From: an uncultured Selenomonadales bacterium
Lineage (GTDB): Bacteria > Bacillota_C > Negativicutes > Selenomonadales > Selenomonadaceae
NCBI GenBank assembly: GCA_937916025.1
Contig: CALGGX010000301.1
Span: 1 to 6,354, forward strand
DNA: 6,354 bases
Reading direction: 5' to 3'
Shown: one piece after another, positions 1 through 5,792 of the stretch
Layout: each line of letters begins with the position of its first letter
Position numbering within the stretch: the stretch's first letter is position 1
Position numbers and translations under genes: made by a program
The notes under the pieces: model-generated
What the model was told of the DNA's origin: nothing
The model's input: the letters and a program-made list of their open reading frames with translations, nothing else
Databases searched by the model: none

Positions 1-453
1 GTGATTTCGGATAAAGGCTATGAAGCAATGCAAGCCGATCCGGAATATGAGGCGTGGGTGCTCGATTCGATCCGCAACAATCTGTCGACGCCGACGTACG
101 CGAATCTCGTGACGCCGAGCCTCGAACACTATGGCGTTCACAGCTTCGGCGCAACGAAGGAAGAATATCGCGGGCAGTCGTGGAGCAGGCAACAAAAATC
201 GCCGCTCGAGTCCGTCCAAGACGATTATTGGACGTTGCGGCGCAAACGCTCGAAGAAATTCCTCGAGATGGAGCAGGAACTGTTCACCAACATCCGGCAA
301 TTGAAGGAGCTCGGCAATCGAAAAGCGCAAGTGCGTGCGGCGCAAGCGAAGGCGGCGGGGCTCGACGACGAGCTCAAGCCGGAGCCGGTGATCGTCGGCA
401 TTCCTGCAGAGTTCCTGCTCGGCATGCTCGACGTTTCAAACGTCAAACCGTAA
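1..453 (+). CDS. Hypothetical protein, 5'-truncated by the window edge
   Basis: I do not recognise this protein. The reading frame is open from base 1 to a TAA at 451-453 (150 codons visible). The first codon is GTG, but no ribosome binding site can be seen before it, so it is more likely an internal valine and the true start probably lies upstream. The visible part has an N-terminal segment of the style 'ISDKGYEAMQADPEYEAWVL', a central basic and coiled-coil-prone stretch (about residues 78-120, rich in K, R, E, Q and A), and a C-terminal proline/hydrophobic segment. There is no signal peptide or membrane segment in view, so I infer a soluble protein. The codon pattern is consistent with a real gene and with the genes that follow. 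It is followed after 43 bases by the wrecked nitroreductase; no terminator is visible between them. Confidence 0.7.
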   Translation: MISDKGYEAMQADPEYEAWVLDSIRNNLSTPTYANLVTPSLEHYGVHSFGATKEEYRGQSWSRQQKSPLESVQDDYWTLRRKRSKKFLEMEQELFTNIRQLKELGNRKAQVRAAQAKAAGLDDELKPEPVIVGIPAEFLLGMLDVSNVKP

Positions 454-496
454 TTCAAACGCCGTGTTTTAATATCAATCACAGGGAGAGTTTTAC

Positions 497-1002
497 ATAA
501 AAAGCATTGCAATCGACAAAACCAAGTGTATTCAGTGCGCTGTCGTTCGGCGGCAAAAATCCCGACGACTCCGAGCCCGTCGCGTACGGCTCCGCCGAAG
601 AGCTTTTGATGCTGATCAAATCGCGACGGAGTTTTCGCTCCTACAAAAAGCAAGACGTTCCGTCGGAAAAAATTTCCAAGCTGATCGAAATGCTCGCATA
701 TCCTCCCACGGGCAGCAACGTTGATACTCTGCACTTCTCAATCGTCGGCACGGCGGAAAAGATGCGCGCGATCTCAAAATTCACTTACGAAAAAATGTTT
801 GCCGTCGAAAATCCTTCGCCGATTATGCAATTCTGCAAAGCGCAATACGAAAAAGGCGCGGATTACGTTTATCGCGGCGCGCCGTCGATGATCGCGGTCT
901 CCGTCAATAAAGCAAAGGCAATTGCCGGTTGCGAGAATGCCGATCCGATCATTGCGCTGTCGTACTTTGAACTCTATGCGCAGAGCTTGGGCTTGGGAAC
1001 CT
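497..1002 (+). pseudogene. 4Fe-4S ferredoxin/nitroreductase fusion protein, degraded remnant
   Basis: Family proteins have an N-terminal two-cluster ferredoxin domain joined to an FMN nitroreductase domain and reduce nitro- or quinone-type substrates in the cytoplasm. Here a GGGAGAG site (484-490) sits 6 bases before ATA AAA AGC ATT..., which encodes (I)KSIAIDKTKCIQC, the start of such a ferredoxin. No ATG, GTG or TTG exists in this frame after the TAA at 470-472. After the second cysteine codon (TGC, 536-538) the frame jumps: the next frame continues as ALSFGGKNPDDSEP, the typical end of the ferredoxin domain, so most of the domain (the remaining cysteines) is missing. The nitroreductase part is clear: IKSRRSFRSY with the FMN-binding arginines, then PPTGSNVDTLHFSIVG, and onward to ELYAQSLGLGTL at about 1002. 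The last roughly 80-100 residues are absent, and what follows is the terminator of the opposite-strand gene. A TTG at 507 opens the second frame but is not a credible start. Confidence 0.85.
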
Positions 1003-1038
1003 TAAAAAGAGCCCGTTCCGAAAGGAAGCGAACTCTTT
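1002..1038 (-). terminator. Rho-independent terminator of the glucosaminidase gene
   Basis: Read on the minus strand, the RNA forms AAAGAG-UUCG-C-UUCC / UUUC loop / GGAA-CGGG-CUCUUU. The 14-pair stem has one bulged C and two G-U pairs and is followed by UUUUUAA. The two G-U pairs would be C-A mismatches in plus-strand RNA, so the hairpin serves the minus strand. It begins 5 bases after the TGA of the hydrolase gene at 1044-1046. Confidence 0.85.
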
Positions 1039-1043
1039 CCAAT

Positions 1044-1892
1044 TCAGCGCGGCTGCAGAAGCATCGAATTGAACATCGACAGAATTTGTTGCCCGTACTC
1101 TTTGCCCGGCACCGCCCAACGCCCGTTTAAGTCTTGCCAATTGCCGAGTGTTCTTTTGCCGTAAGCCTTGCGCACGATTGAATAGCGCGGATCGACGATC
1201 GGAGTTGTCGGTCGTCGCGTCGACGAGTAGGCGAGCAAGTGCTGAATATGCGCGCGGACGCCGATTTGCGGATTCGGAAAATACGAGCCTTTGACGTAAG
1301 CCGAAGTCGTTCCGAGTCCGCAATAATTGTTTTGATCGGGCGTAACCGTTCCTCCGTAGCGGAAAAATCCCGTCTCTTTGAATGCCTGACAGAGTGCAAC
1401 GTCCGGGCGAATTCCTTCGCGCTCGCCTTCTTCATAATACAACTGCACGATCTCTTCAGCCGATACCGCTATATCGGGATTCGGATTGTTTCGCAGAAGA
1501 TAGCGTACGCATTGACTTTGACTCGCCATCGGCGTGCCGAGGATCGACGGATCCGTCGACGAATATGTCGTCGGAATGCTGAACTCGATTTCGTCATTCC
1601 AATCTTCCCACTCGGTGTCTTCTTCGTCTTCAACCGGCGTCGGCGGCTCCTCATTCGGATGCAAAATCGCATCGATGAGTTCCTGCAGACTTGCGCGATT
1701 CCTCTCGACTTTTTGTTTTGCCGTGAGATTGATCGTTTGACTGCCGGAATTTTGATGTCGTTTTTCGATCTTCGCATCAACTTTCGGATCATGAATTCTT
1801 TTTGCCGAAACCGCCGTCGGAGCCGCCGTTATGATCGCGCCCGCCATCATCAATGCGATTGCTTTTTTCAAGCCGCCCTTCAATATCCCCAA
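1044..1892 (-). CDS. Secreted glucosaminidase-domain cell-wall hydrolase
   Basis: This 282-residue protein probably cleaves glycan strands of peptidoglycan outside the membrane. Residues 1-30 are a classic signal peptide: basic start (MGILKGGLKK), hydrophobic core, and a likely cleavage after AVSA at 30. Residues 31-105 are a charged linker with a very acidic stretch at about 81-103. Residues 140-282 match the glucosaminidase (N-acetylglucosaminidase, LytD/FlgJ-like) fold: YYEEGEREGIRPDVALCQAFKETGFF, with E173 as the likely catalytic acid, then NNYCGLG (188-194), GVRAHIQHLLAY (211-222), DPRY (234-237) and a NGRWAVPG (256-263) end motif. The start is TTG at 1892-1890, preceded by GAGGTG 7 bases upstream (1900-1905); no nearer ATG fits. 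It is a single-gene unit with its own promoter and terminator, divergent from the tRNA gene. The exact bond cleaved cannot be read from sequence. Confidence 0.88.
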   Translation of the reverse strand: MGILKGGLKKAIALMMAGAIITAAPTAVSAKRIHDPKVDAKIEKRHQNSGSQTINLTAKQKVERNRASLQELIDAILHPNEEPPTPVEDEEDTEWEDWNDEIEFSIPTTYSSTDPSILGTPMASQSQCVRYLLRNNPNPDIAVSAEEIVQLYYEEGEREGIRPDVALCQAFKETGFFRYGGTVTPDQNNYCGLGTTSAYVKGSYFPNPQIGVRAHIQHLLAYSSTRRPTTPIVDPRYSIVRKAYGKRTLGNWQDLNGRWAVPGKEYGQQILSMFNSMLLQPR

Positions 1893-1922
1893 TGCACTTC
1901 ACCTCAAACAAAAGTTTTTTTC

Positions 1923-1948
1923 ATCTAATATCAGCCGCTTCATTAGAT
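1923..1948 (-). repeat. Inverted repeat in the hydrolase 5' leader
   Basis: ATCTAAT (1923-1929) and ATTAGAT (1942-1948) form a 7-pair stem around a 12-base loop, between the predicted promoter and the RBS of the hydrolase gene. No U-tract follows it on the minus strand, so I do not call it a terminator. It may stabilise the leader or be a protein site; function unknown. Confidence 0.4.
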
Positions 1949-1962
1949 TTTCAGCTGATGGC

Positions 1963-1991
1963 AGTATACAACATTGCGGCGCAACATGCAA
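1963..1991 (-). promoter_or_regulatory. Putative sigma-A promoter of the hydrolase gene
   Basis: On the minus strand, TATACT (1968-1963) is a strong -10 match. TTGCAT (1991-1986) lies 17 bases upstream and matches only the first half of the -35 consensus. Transcription would start near 1956, giving a leader of about 60 bases. It is the best promoter in the gap but rests on consensus alone. Confidence 0.5.
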
Positions 1992-2011
1992 TCGTTTTGC
2001 CGAAAAAAATC

Positions 2012-2039
2012 TTGACACAGAAATTTTTTGTGATAAAAT
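2012..2039 (+). promoter_or_regulatory. Promoter of tRNA-Ala
   Basis: A perfect TTGACA (2012-2017) is followed after 16 bases by TAAAAT (2034-2039), a 5/6 match to the -10 consensus. The predicted start near 2046 is about 18 bases before the mature tRNA 5' end. The same promoter could also drive speD if transcription passes the hairpin after the tRNA. Confidence 0.75.
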
Positions 2040-2063
2040 CGTTGACGTTGATTGAAGTCAGCA

Positions 2064-2139
2064 GGGGGCATAGCTCAGCTGGGAGAGCGCAACGCTGGCA
2101 GCGTTGAGGTCAGGGGTTCGAGCCCCCTTGCCTCCACCA
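2064..2139 (+). tRNA. tRNA-Ala, anticodon GGC
   Basis: A complete 76-base cloverleaf with an encoded CCA end (2137-2139). The acceptor arm GGGGGCA pairs with TGCCTCC and contains the G3-U70 pair that marks alanine tRNAs. The D arm is GCTC-AGCTGGGA-GAGC, the anticodon stem CAACG/CGTTG encloses the loop CTGGCAG with GGC at 2097-2099, and the T arm has the usual TTCGAGC core. It reads alanine codons GCC and GCU. Nothing in it is damaged. Confidence 0.97.
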
Positions 2140-2155
2140 TCAAAATGAAATGTTC

Positions 2156-2190
2156 AGCCTCGGATGAGTCGTCCGGGGCTTTAATAATAT
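2156..2190 (+). terminator. Hairpin after tRNA-Ala, terminator or attenuator before speD
   Basis: AGCCTCGGA (2156-2164) pairs with TCCGGGGCT (2172-2180) in a 9-pair stem (one G-U) with a 7-base loop, followed by TTTAATAATAT. The T run is short and interrupted, so termination may be partial. It lies 16 bases after the tRNA CCA and ends just before the speD ribosome binding site, so leftover read-through transcription would supply speD. Confidence 0.6.
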
Positions 2191-2208
2191 AGCGGGAGGA
2201 TTGGTTCG

Positions 2209-2997
2209 TTGGAAGAAAAGCTCAAGCTCTACGGCTTCAACAATCTCACGAAGTCACTCAGCTTCAATATTTATGATATCTGCTACGCCAAATCACAACG
2301 CGATCAACATGATTATGTCAAATATATTGATGAGCAGTACAACTCCGAGCGATTGACGAACATCTTGACGCGTGTGACGGAAATGATCGGCGCGCGGATT
2401 CTCAACATTTCAAGTCAAGATTACGAACCGCAGGGCGCGAGCGTTACGATTTTGATCGCCGAAGAAGCGGCAATATCGGCAGGGCAGAAACGTCCGATCA
2501 ATCGAGGGCAACGCGAAACGGTCGTCGCGCATCTCGACAAGAGCCACGTCACGGTGCATACGTATCCGGAATTTCATCCCGAGACGAGCCTCGCGACGTT
2601 CCGAGTCGACATAGATGTTTCGACGTGCGGCGAGATCACGCCGTTGCAGACGCTCGATTTTTTGATCGGGCAGTTCGATTCCGATATCATCACGATGGAT
2701 TATCGCGTGCGCGGCTTTACTCGCGACGTCACCGGCAGAAAATTGTTCATCGACAACAAGATGACTTCGATACAGGAATATATCAGCGACGAGATTTTGG
2801 ACATTTACGATGCGGTTGACGTGAATATGTATCAGGCGAATTTGTTTCACACGCGAATGTTGATCAAAGAGCTCGAGCTTCAGAATTATCTCTTCAACAC
2901 GGACTCCCATGAATTGCCGCCGAAGACGCGGCTCGAAATATCGTCGAATTTACGCCGCGAGATGATCGAGATTTTCAGCGGCAAAAACATTTATTAA
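2209..2997 (+). CDS. speD: S-adenosylmethionine decarboxylase proenzyme, E. coli type
   Basis: This enzyme decarboxylates S-adenosylmethionine to give the aminopropyl donor used by spermidine synthase. It is a pyruvoyl enzyme made by self-cleavage of the proenzyme. The 262-residue length equals that of the E. coli SpeD family. The cleavage site is plain: [14 protein letters not shown], with K111-S112, where Ser112 becomes the pyruvoyl group. [19 protein letters not shown] carries Cys140, the conserved catalytic cysteine. The [14 protein letters not shown] segment (163-176) is also typical. The start is TTG at 2209, with GGGAGGA at 2194-2200, 8 bases upstream; the TTG at 2201 is out of frame. 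No speE is adjacent. The gene sits downstream of tRNA-Ala and its hairpin, with no clear separate promoter in the 28 bases between, and it may be co-transcribed with the CLC gene beyond the repeat array, since no terminator is seen after it. Confidence 0.96.
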   Translation: MEEKLKLYGFNNLTKSLSFNIYDICYAKSQRDQHDYVKYIDEQYNSERLTNILTRVTEMIGARILNISSQDYEPQGASVTILIAEEAAISAGQKRPINRGQRETVVAHLDKSHVTVHTYPEFHPETSLATFRVDIDVSTCGEITPLQTLDFLIGQFDSDIITMDYRVRGFTRDVTGRKLFIDNKMTSIQEYISDEILDIYDAVDVNMYQANLFHTRMLIKELELQNYLFNTDSHELPPKTRLEISSNLRREMIEIFSGKNIY

Positions 2998-3000
2998 TTA

Positions 3001-3113
3001 GGAATTAGGAATGCGGAATTAGGAATTAGAAATTTGGAATTACGAATTACGAATCACGAATCACGAATTACGCATTACGAATTACGCATTACGAATTACG
3101 CATTACGCATTGA
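3001..3113 (+). repeat. Degenerate 7-base tandem repeat array
   Basis: About 16 units in 113 bases, starting 3 bases after the speD stop. The left part is GGAATTA-like (3001-3035: GGAATTA, GGAATGC, GGAATTA, GGAATTA, GAAATTT). One 8-base unit, GGAATTAC (3036-3043), marks a switch to GAATTAC, GAATCAC and GCATTAC units (3044-3106), ending in GCATTGA. Because 7 is not a multiple of 3, each plus-strand frame of the right part cycles through the same heptapeptide (E-L-R-I-T-N-Y with variants) and has no stop, while the minus strand meets TAA in every frame. It fills the whole speD-CLC gap, has no palindromic or CRISPR structure, and leaves no visible promoter or terminator there. Confidence 0.92.
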
Positions 3114-3114
3114 A

Positions 3115-4467
3115 ATGAACGAGATTTTCAGCAAGCGTCGGCAATTTCGATTGCGATTGTTTTTCGAGGGCATCTTGGTCGGCATCGTCACCGGCACGAT
3201 CATTGCCGCCTTCCGATTTCTGATCGACAATGCAGACATTTACCGCCCGATTTGGTTGATGCGATTGAGAACGGAACTCGATCCGATCGATTGGCTGATC
3301 ACTTTCGCGGCGATTTTTTTGACGGCGCAATTCATTGCAATCGCAATCAAACGCGACGCGCAAATCGCCGGAAGCGGCGTTCCGCAAATCAAAGGCATTT
3401 TGCAGGGCAACATGAAAATGACGCGTCCGCTCCGATTGCTCGCCGTGAAATTCGCGACGTCGGTTTTGGCAATCGGCGAGGGAATGTCGCTCGGACGCGC
3501 GGGATTAAGTGTACAGTTCGGCGCATGCATCGGACATTTTTTCAATCAACGACTCGGTCGCTCGCCGCTGTTTGAAGAAAAATTACTGCTGACGGCGGGT
3601 TCCGGTGCCGGACTTGCCGCGATTTTCAACGCGCCGCTCTCCGGAGTGATCTTCTGTGTCGAGGAACTGCACAAGCGTTTCTCTTCGGAATTGCTGATCG
3701 TATCGATGACGGCGGCAGTCACGGCATCGGCGGTCGTCGAGTTCGTCTTCGGCGTGCGTCCGGTCTTCGAGACCATCACGCCCGTGTTGAATGCCGAGCC
3801 GCTCGTTTCGACCGAGCCGACGCTCGACATGATCAAAACTCTTACCGCCGATCCGATCGAGTTCCTTACATGGTTCGCAATGCTCGGCGCATTTACCGGC
3901 GTACTCGGCGCGCTGTTCACCCGATCGTTGTTGTTCTCGCTCGATTATTACGCGCAATTGCAGATCGAAGGCGCAAAAAAATTTTTGATCCCGCTGACGA
4001 TGTCGGTCGGGATCGGATTGTTTCTGCCGGAAGTGCTCGGTTGCGGCAACGTGCTTGTCGACGAGCTGTTGAGCGGCAATTTCGCGTTTCGACTGTTGCT
4101 GATTTTCTTCTTCGGCAAGTTTCTGTTCACGATGATCTGCTTCGGCACGGGCGCGCCGGGCGGAATTTTTTTGCCGCTGTTGGTACTCGGCGCGCTCGCC
4201 GGAAAAATCTTCTCGACATTCGGCTCGTCGAGCTGGCTGTTCGGAACCGAATGGGCGGTGCTGTTTACCGTTTGCGGCATGGCGGGATTTTTCGCCGCCG
4301 TCGTCAAAGCTCCCGTCACCGGCAGCATTTTGATAATGGAATTGACGGGGAGCTTTTCGCATCTGCTCGTGCTGATCATCGTCTCGAGCATCGCGTTTCT
4401 GATCTCCGATCTCTGCGGCGGAGCTCCGGCTTATTCCGCGCTCCTCAATCGTTCATTACATCGTTGA
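3115..4467 (+). CDS. CLC-family chloride channel or transporter with altered gate
   Basis: A 450-residue inner-membrane protein of the CLC anion channel/exchanger family, lacking C-terminal CBS domains, with many hydrophobic helices. The three anion-site motifs appear in order: GSGVP (86-90), GRAGL (127-131, family GREGP) and GGIFLP (349-354). Y440 in APAYSALL matches the central tyrosine (E. coli Y445), and VEE (182-184) keeps the inner proton glutamate (E203 equivalent, here E184). The external gating glutamate (E148 equivalent) is replaced by A129, codon GCG at 3499-3501. In the E. coli protein, loss of this glutamate uncouples chloride from proton movement, so passive anion flow is inferred. 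The start is uncertain: ATG 3115 gives the family N-terminus but has no Shine-Dalgarno site. A TTG at 3034, with AGGA 9 bases upstream, would add 27 repeat-encoded residues. The 3' end overlaps the convergent decarboxylase gene by 12 bases. Confidence 0.92.
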   Translation: MNEIFSKRRQFRLRLFFEGILVGIVTGTIIAAFRFLIDNADIYRPIWLMRLRTELDPIDWLITFAAIFLTAQFIAIAIKRDAQIAGSGVPQIKGILQGNMKMTRPLRLLAVKFATSVLAIGEGMSLGRAGLSVQFGACIGHFFNQRLGRSPLFEEKLLLTAGSGAGLAAIFNAPLSGVIFCVEELHKRFSSELLIVSMTAAVTASAVVEFVFGVRPVFETITPVLNAEPLVSTEPTLDMIKTLTADPIEFLTWFAMLGAFTGVLGALFTRSLLFSLDYYAQLQIEGAKKFLIPLTMSVGIGLFLPEVLGCGNVLVDELLSGNFAFRLLLIFFFGKFLFTMICFGTGAPGGIFLPLLVLGALAGKIFSTFGSSSWLFGTEWAVLFTVCGMAGFFAAVVKAPVTGSILIMELTGSFSHLLVLIIVSSIAFLISDLCGGAPAYSALLNRSLHR

Positions 4468-5547
4468 CATGAAATTGTTTTTGTTTTCGATCGGAGTAGT
4501 CGTCGGACGCCCGAGATCTTTTCGCGAGCCGATCGCGCATTTGATCTCGAGCAAAACAACACCGTCGAATTTTTTGGCGGACGCAAGCTCCCGATCGAGA
4601 TCGTCCGCATTGTCGACCGTCACTGCTCGAGCATAGCCGCATTCGCGAGCAATCGACGCAAGATTGAGTTTGCACGCCGCCGTCGGGAAGCCGCCGACAC
4701 TTTCATGCGCTCCGTTGTTGATCACGACATGGATCAAATTCTTCGCGCCGCAAGTGCCGATCACCGCCGCCGCCCCCATGTGCATCAACATCGCACCGTC
4801 ACCGTCGATGCACCAAACTTTTTTCTCCGGCTTCTGCAATGCAATCCCGAGCGCAATCGACGACGCATGCCCCATCGAGCCGACCGTCAAAAAGTCATGC
4901 GAATGCTCCGCGCGGAGTTCAAACAATTCTCTGCTCGCCTTCCCCGTTGTCGAAACGATCGGATCGTTGCAACTTGCCGTGATAATATGTCGTATTGCTT
5001 CCTCGCGTGTCAACGTGTTTTCATTGCGATATTGCAGTTTATTTTCGTAAGTCAACGCGCCCTTCCGAACGACAATCGCGCATGAATTTCCGCTCGACAA
5101 TGCGGCGCGGAATTTTTTCATTGCGTCGAGCAATTGCTCCTCCGTCGTCTGATTGTCGAGAATGAATCGATCGATCTTCATCAAATCGAGAAACGCGAGT
5201 GTGTCCTGCCCCTGAAACAGATGTTGCGGTTCGTCTTTGACGCCGGGCTCGCCGCGCCAACCGATCACGAAGATCATCGGGATCGCGTAGATTTTTGTCA
5301 GCGACTCGACCGGATTGATGATATTGCCCTCTCCGCTGTTCTGCATGTAAATGACGGGGATTTTTTTTGTTGCAAGATGATATCCGGCGGCAATCGCGAC
5401 GGCATTGCCCTCGTTTGCGGCGATCAAATGATGCATCGGATCGGTGCCGTAAGTGTCGACAATGCAATCGCAAAATGCCCGCAATTGAGAATCGGGCACG
5501 CCGACAAAAAATTCCGCGCCGAGCATGAATCGGATATTCTGCTGCAT
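4456..5547 (-). CDS. aepY: Phosphonopyruvate decarboxylase, 5' end replaced at a junction
   Basis: A thiamine-diphosphate enzyme that converts phosphonopyruvate to phosphonoacetaldehyde, the step that pulls forward C-P bond formation by PEP mutase. In the 363-codon frame, AEFFVGVPDSQLRAFCDCIVD (11-31) is the family start. ANEGNAVAIAAGYHLAT (44-60) holds the cofactor-activating E46, and MQNSGEGNIINPVESL (68-83) and GWRGEPGVKDEPQH (97-109) are typical. The diphosphate/Mg motif is GDGAMLMHMG (249-258) through INNGAHESVGG (276-286). Both halves in one chain favour this over the two-subunit sulfopyruvate decarboxylase. Residues 1-8 (MQQNIRFM) are antisense to relaxase coding sequence, so the native first 10-15 residues are missing. 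Neither ATG 5547 nor ATG 5526 has a Shine-Dalgarno site. No PEP mutase (aepX) or transaminase (aepZ) gene is in the window. Expression is doubtful unless started from the mobile-element side. Confidence 0.88.
   Translation of the reverse strand: MQQNIRFMLGAEFFVGVPDSQLRAFCDCIVDTYGTDPMHHLIAANEGNAVAIAAGYHLATKKIPVIYMQNSGEGNIINPVESLTKIYAIPMIFVIGWRGEPGVKDEPQHLFQGQDTLAFLDLMKIDRFILDNQTTEEQLLDAMKKFRAALSSGNSCAIVVRKGALTYENKLQYRNENTLTREEAIRHIITASCNDPIVSTTGKASRELFELRAEHSHDFLTVGSMGHASSIALGIALQKPEKKVWCIDGDGAMLMHMGAAAVIGTCGAKNLIHVVINNGAHESVGGFPTAACKLNLASIARECGYARAVTVDNADDLDRELASAKKFDGVVLLEIKCAIGSRKDLGRPTTTPIENKNNFMSTM
5506..5527. other. Junction between decarboxylase 5' end and relaxase 3' part
   Basis: On the minus strand this stretch encodes the start of the decarboxylase (GAEFF). 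On the plus strand the bases from here rightward encode a relaxase (KKFRAEHESDILLHQAAKKAF). The two meet head-on inside about 20 bases, of which AAAAAATTCCGCGCC (5506-5520) could belong to either gene, so the breakpoint may lie in shared microhomology. Plus-strand reading continues open leftward to 5134, but that part is only the antisense of the decarboxylase. It could be an insertion or deletion scar or an assembly join. Confidence 0.65.
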
Positions 5548-5781
5548 CAGGCCGCAAAAAAGGCGTTTGACGAACGCGGTTTGAAAAAGCTGCCGACCGT
5601 AAAAAGCCTGAGCGCAGAATATGCGGAGCTTCTCGCAGAAAAGAAAAAAGCCTATGCGGAGTACCGCAAAGCGCGTGATGAGATGCGAGAACTACAGATT
5701 CATAAGGCCAACGTAGAAATGCTGCTGGGCCAGGATCGCGGCCAGGAACAGCAGCACAAGAAGGAGCGGGATCAACGATAA
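5506..5781 (+). CDS. Relaxase/mobilization protein, C-terminal fragment
   Basis: About 91 codons of the tail of a relaxase like those of Firmicutes conjugative and mobilizable elements. The complete protein nicks the element's oriT to start transfer. What remains is EHESDILLHQAAKKAFDERGLKKLPTVKSL, then a long charged helix, AEYAELLAEKKKAYAEYRKARDEM, with coiled-coil character, an ANVEMLLG segment and a Q/E/K-rich end. The stop is TAA at 5779-5781. The catalytic tyrosine and histidine domain, which lies at the N-terminus in this family, is absent, so the fragment cannot nick DNA. The left boundary is the junction with the decarboxylase gene, so there is no true start. Codon use (AAA, CTG, CAG, GCG) differs from the genes to the left. 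The family call rests on recognition of the tail sequence, not on a catalytic motif. Confidence 0.75.
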   Translation, partial: KKFRAEHESDILLHQAAKKAFDERGLKKLPTVKSLSAEYAELLAEKKKAYAEYRKARDEMRELQIHKANVEMLLGQDRGQEQQHKKERDQR

Positions 5782-5788
5782 CCGCTCC
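5763..5788 (+). repeat. Hairpin spanning the relaxase stop codon
   Basis: GGAGCGG (5763-5769) and CCGCTCC (5782-5788) are a perfect 7-pair inverted repeat with a 12-base loop holding the TAA stop. No T-tract follows directly, so it is not a typical intrinsic terminator. Ribosomes ending on the relaxase would disrupt it. Confidence 0.5.
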
Positions 5789-5792
5789 GATA

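Noticed and set aside
54..500. Second plus-strand frame over the first gene
   Set aside because: It yields an arginine/alanine-rich low-complexity product and is a shadow of the 1-453 frame.
507..542. TTG at 507 as the nitroreductase start
   Set aside because: It begins in the wrong frame over clear ferredoxin codons and lies 16 bases after the RBS; its first residues resemble no family start.
1003..1130. C-terminal extension of the nitroreductase frame to 1130
   Set aside because: The sequence is antisense to the hydrolase terminator and 3' end and gives an arginine-rich, non-family tail.
2064..2139. tRNA-Ala as an integration site of the mobile element
   Set aside because: The tRNA is complete, no partial copy of its 3' end is seen elsewhere in the window, and the element genes lie more than 3 kb away.
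2140..2208. SAM riboswitch ahead of speD
   Set aside because: The gap is under 70 bases and holds one simple hairpin; there is no multi-helix junction or kink-turn pattern.
3001..3113. CRISPR array
   Set aside because: Units are 7 bases, directly adjacent, with no spacers and no cas genes.
3583..4362. Long minus-strand open frame inside the CLC gene
   Set aside because: It gives a very charged R/E/Q-rich product typical of antisense frames of a GC-rich membrane-protein gene, with no RBS.
5134..5515. Plus-strand open frame continuous with the relaxase tail
   Set aside because: It is the antisense of well-conserved decarboxylase codons and shows no relaxase-like sequence; only the part after about 5506 is relaxase.
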